Below are positions 5,144 to 5,312 of a stretch of DNA of 5,312 nucleotides, piece by piece (position 1 is the first letter of the stretch; each line of letters starts with the position of its first letter). The DNA is from DATLFP01 sp035540955 (lineage in GTDB: Bacteria > Actinomycetota > Acidimicrobiia > Acidimicrobiales > CADCSY01). The position numbers were made by a program, and so were the translations under genes. The DNA lies in NCBI GenBank assembly GCA_035540955.1, contig DATLFP010000097.1:1-5312 (forward strand), in the 5' to 3' direction. The notes beneath the pieces are model-generated. The model was not told the DNA's origin and ran no database searches. It worked only from the letters and a program-made list of their open reading frames with translations.

Positions 5144-5312
5144 TCAGGCGAGGCCGACCGACGCGAGCGTGGGGGAGCCGGGGAGCGGGGCGCCGTGCCG
5201 GTCGACCTGGCACAGCGAGCGCCACCGGCGGGGGATGCGACCGGCCTGCAGCACGCCGCCGTCGAGGAGCGCCTTGAGGATCGGTCGCACGGCGGCGAGC
5301 TTCACCGCCCGC
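5144..5312 (-). CDS. C-terminal end of an unrecognised protein (partial)
   Basis: A stop (TGA, minus strand) at 5144-5146 closes a frame that stays open to the window edge, giving 55 residues. They run from RAVKLAAVRPILKALLDGG through RIPRRWRSLCQVDRHGAPL to the end, SPTLASVGLA. The codons show the same G/C third-position bias as the neighbours, and the composition is protein-like (an amphipathic helix, then a basic stretch and a short tail). This is why I call it coding. I do not recognise the family, and the N-terminal part lies outside the window. It converges with the oxidoreductase gene, 13 bases apart, with the palindrome between them. Confidence 0.6.
   Translation of the reverse strand, partial: RAVKLAAVRPILKALLDGGVLQAGRIPRRWRSLCQVDRHGAPLPGSPTLASVGLA

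Overview
The window is very GC-rich, densely packed bacterial chromosomal DNA. Coding frames have a strong G/C third-position bias, several starts are GTG, and recognisable Shine-Dalgarno sequences are scarce. Together with an Eis-type acetyltransferase, a two-domain NfuA and a CsbD/coiled-coil pair, this points to a high-GC actinobacterium. An Acidimicrobiia-like lineage is possible, but that is inference from style and gene content; there is no rRNA or other marker. I see no mobile element, CRISPR array, tRNA or rRNA.

Layout, left to right. (1) A crotonase-family enoyl-CoA hydratase/isomerase on + (8-799). (2) An Eis-family GNAT N-acetyltransferase on - (807-1985), convergent with gene 1 across 7 bases. 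(3) A 76-base divergent spacer (1986-2061) carrying a general-stress (SigB/SigF-like) promoter candidate that faces right. (4) A two-gene operon on +: a CsbD-like protein with a long coiled-coil tail (2062-2514), overlapping by one base with a second Ala/Glu/Lys-rich coiled-coil protein (2514-3095). (5) The Fe-S cluster carrier NfuA on - (3100-3711), convergent with the operon across 4 bases. (6) A phytoene-desaturase-like FAD oxidoreductase on + (3748-5130), divergent from nfuA with 36 bases between start codons. (7) The C-terminal end of an unrecognised gene on - (5144 to beyond 5312), convergent with gene 6. A 47-base imperfect palindrome lies at this last junction and includes the stop codon of gene 6.

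Strand changes at nearly every gene, so the only clear operon is the CsbD/coiled-coil pair. The genes do not form one pathway. They read as separate housekeeping or stress modules: acyl-CoA metabolism, an acetyltransferase, a probable general-stress pair, Fe-S delivery and a flavin oxidoreductase. The most interesting part is the stress pair: a CsbD-type head on a coiled-coil rod, translationally coupled to a second rod-like protein, behind a promoter that resembles the sigma class after which csbD was named in Bacillus. Other points worth checking are the unusual active-site pattern of the crotonase, the long palindrome, and the possibly leaderless nfuA and CsbD-like transcripts.
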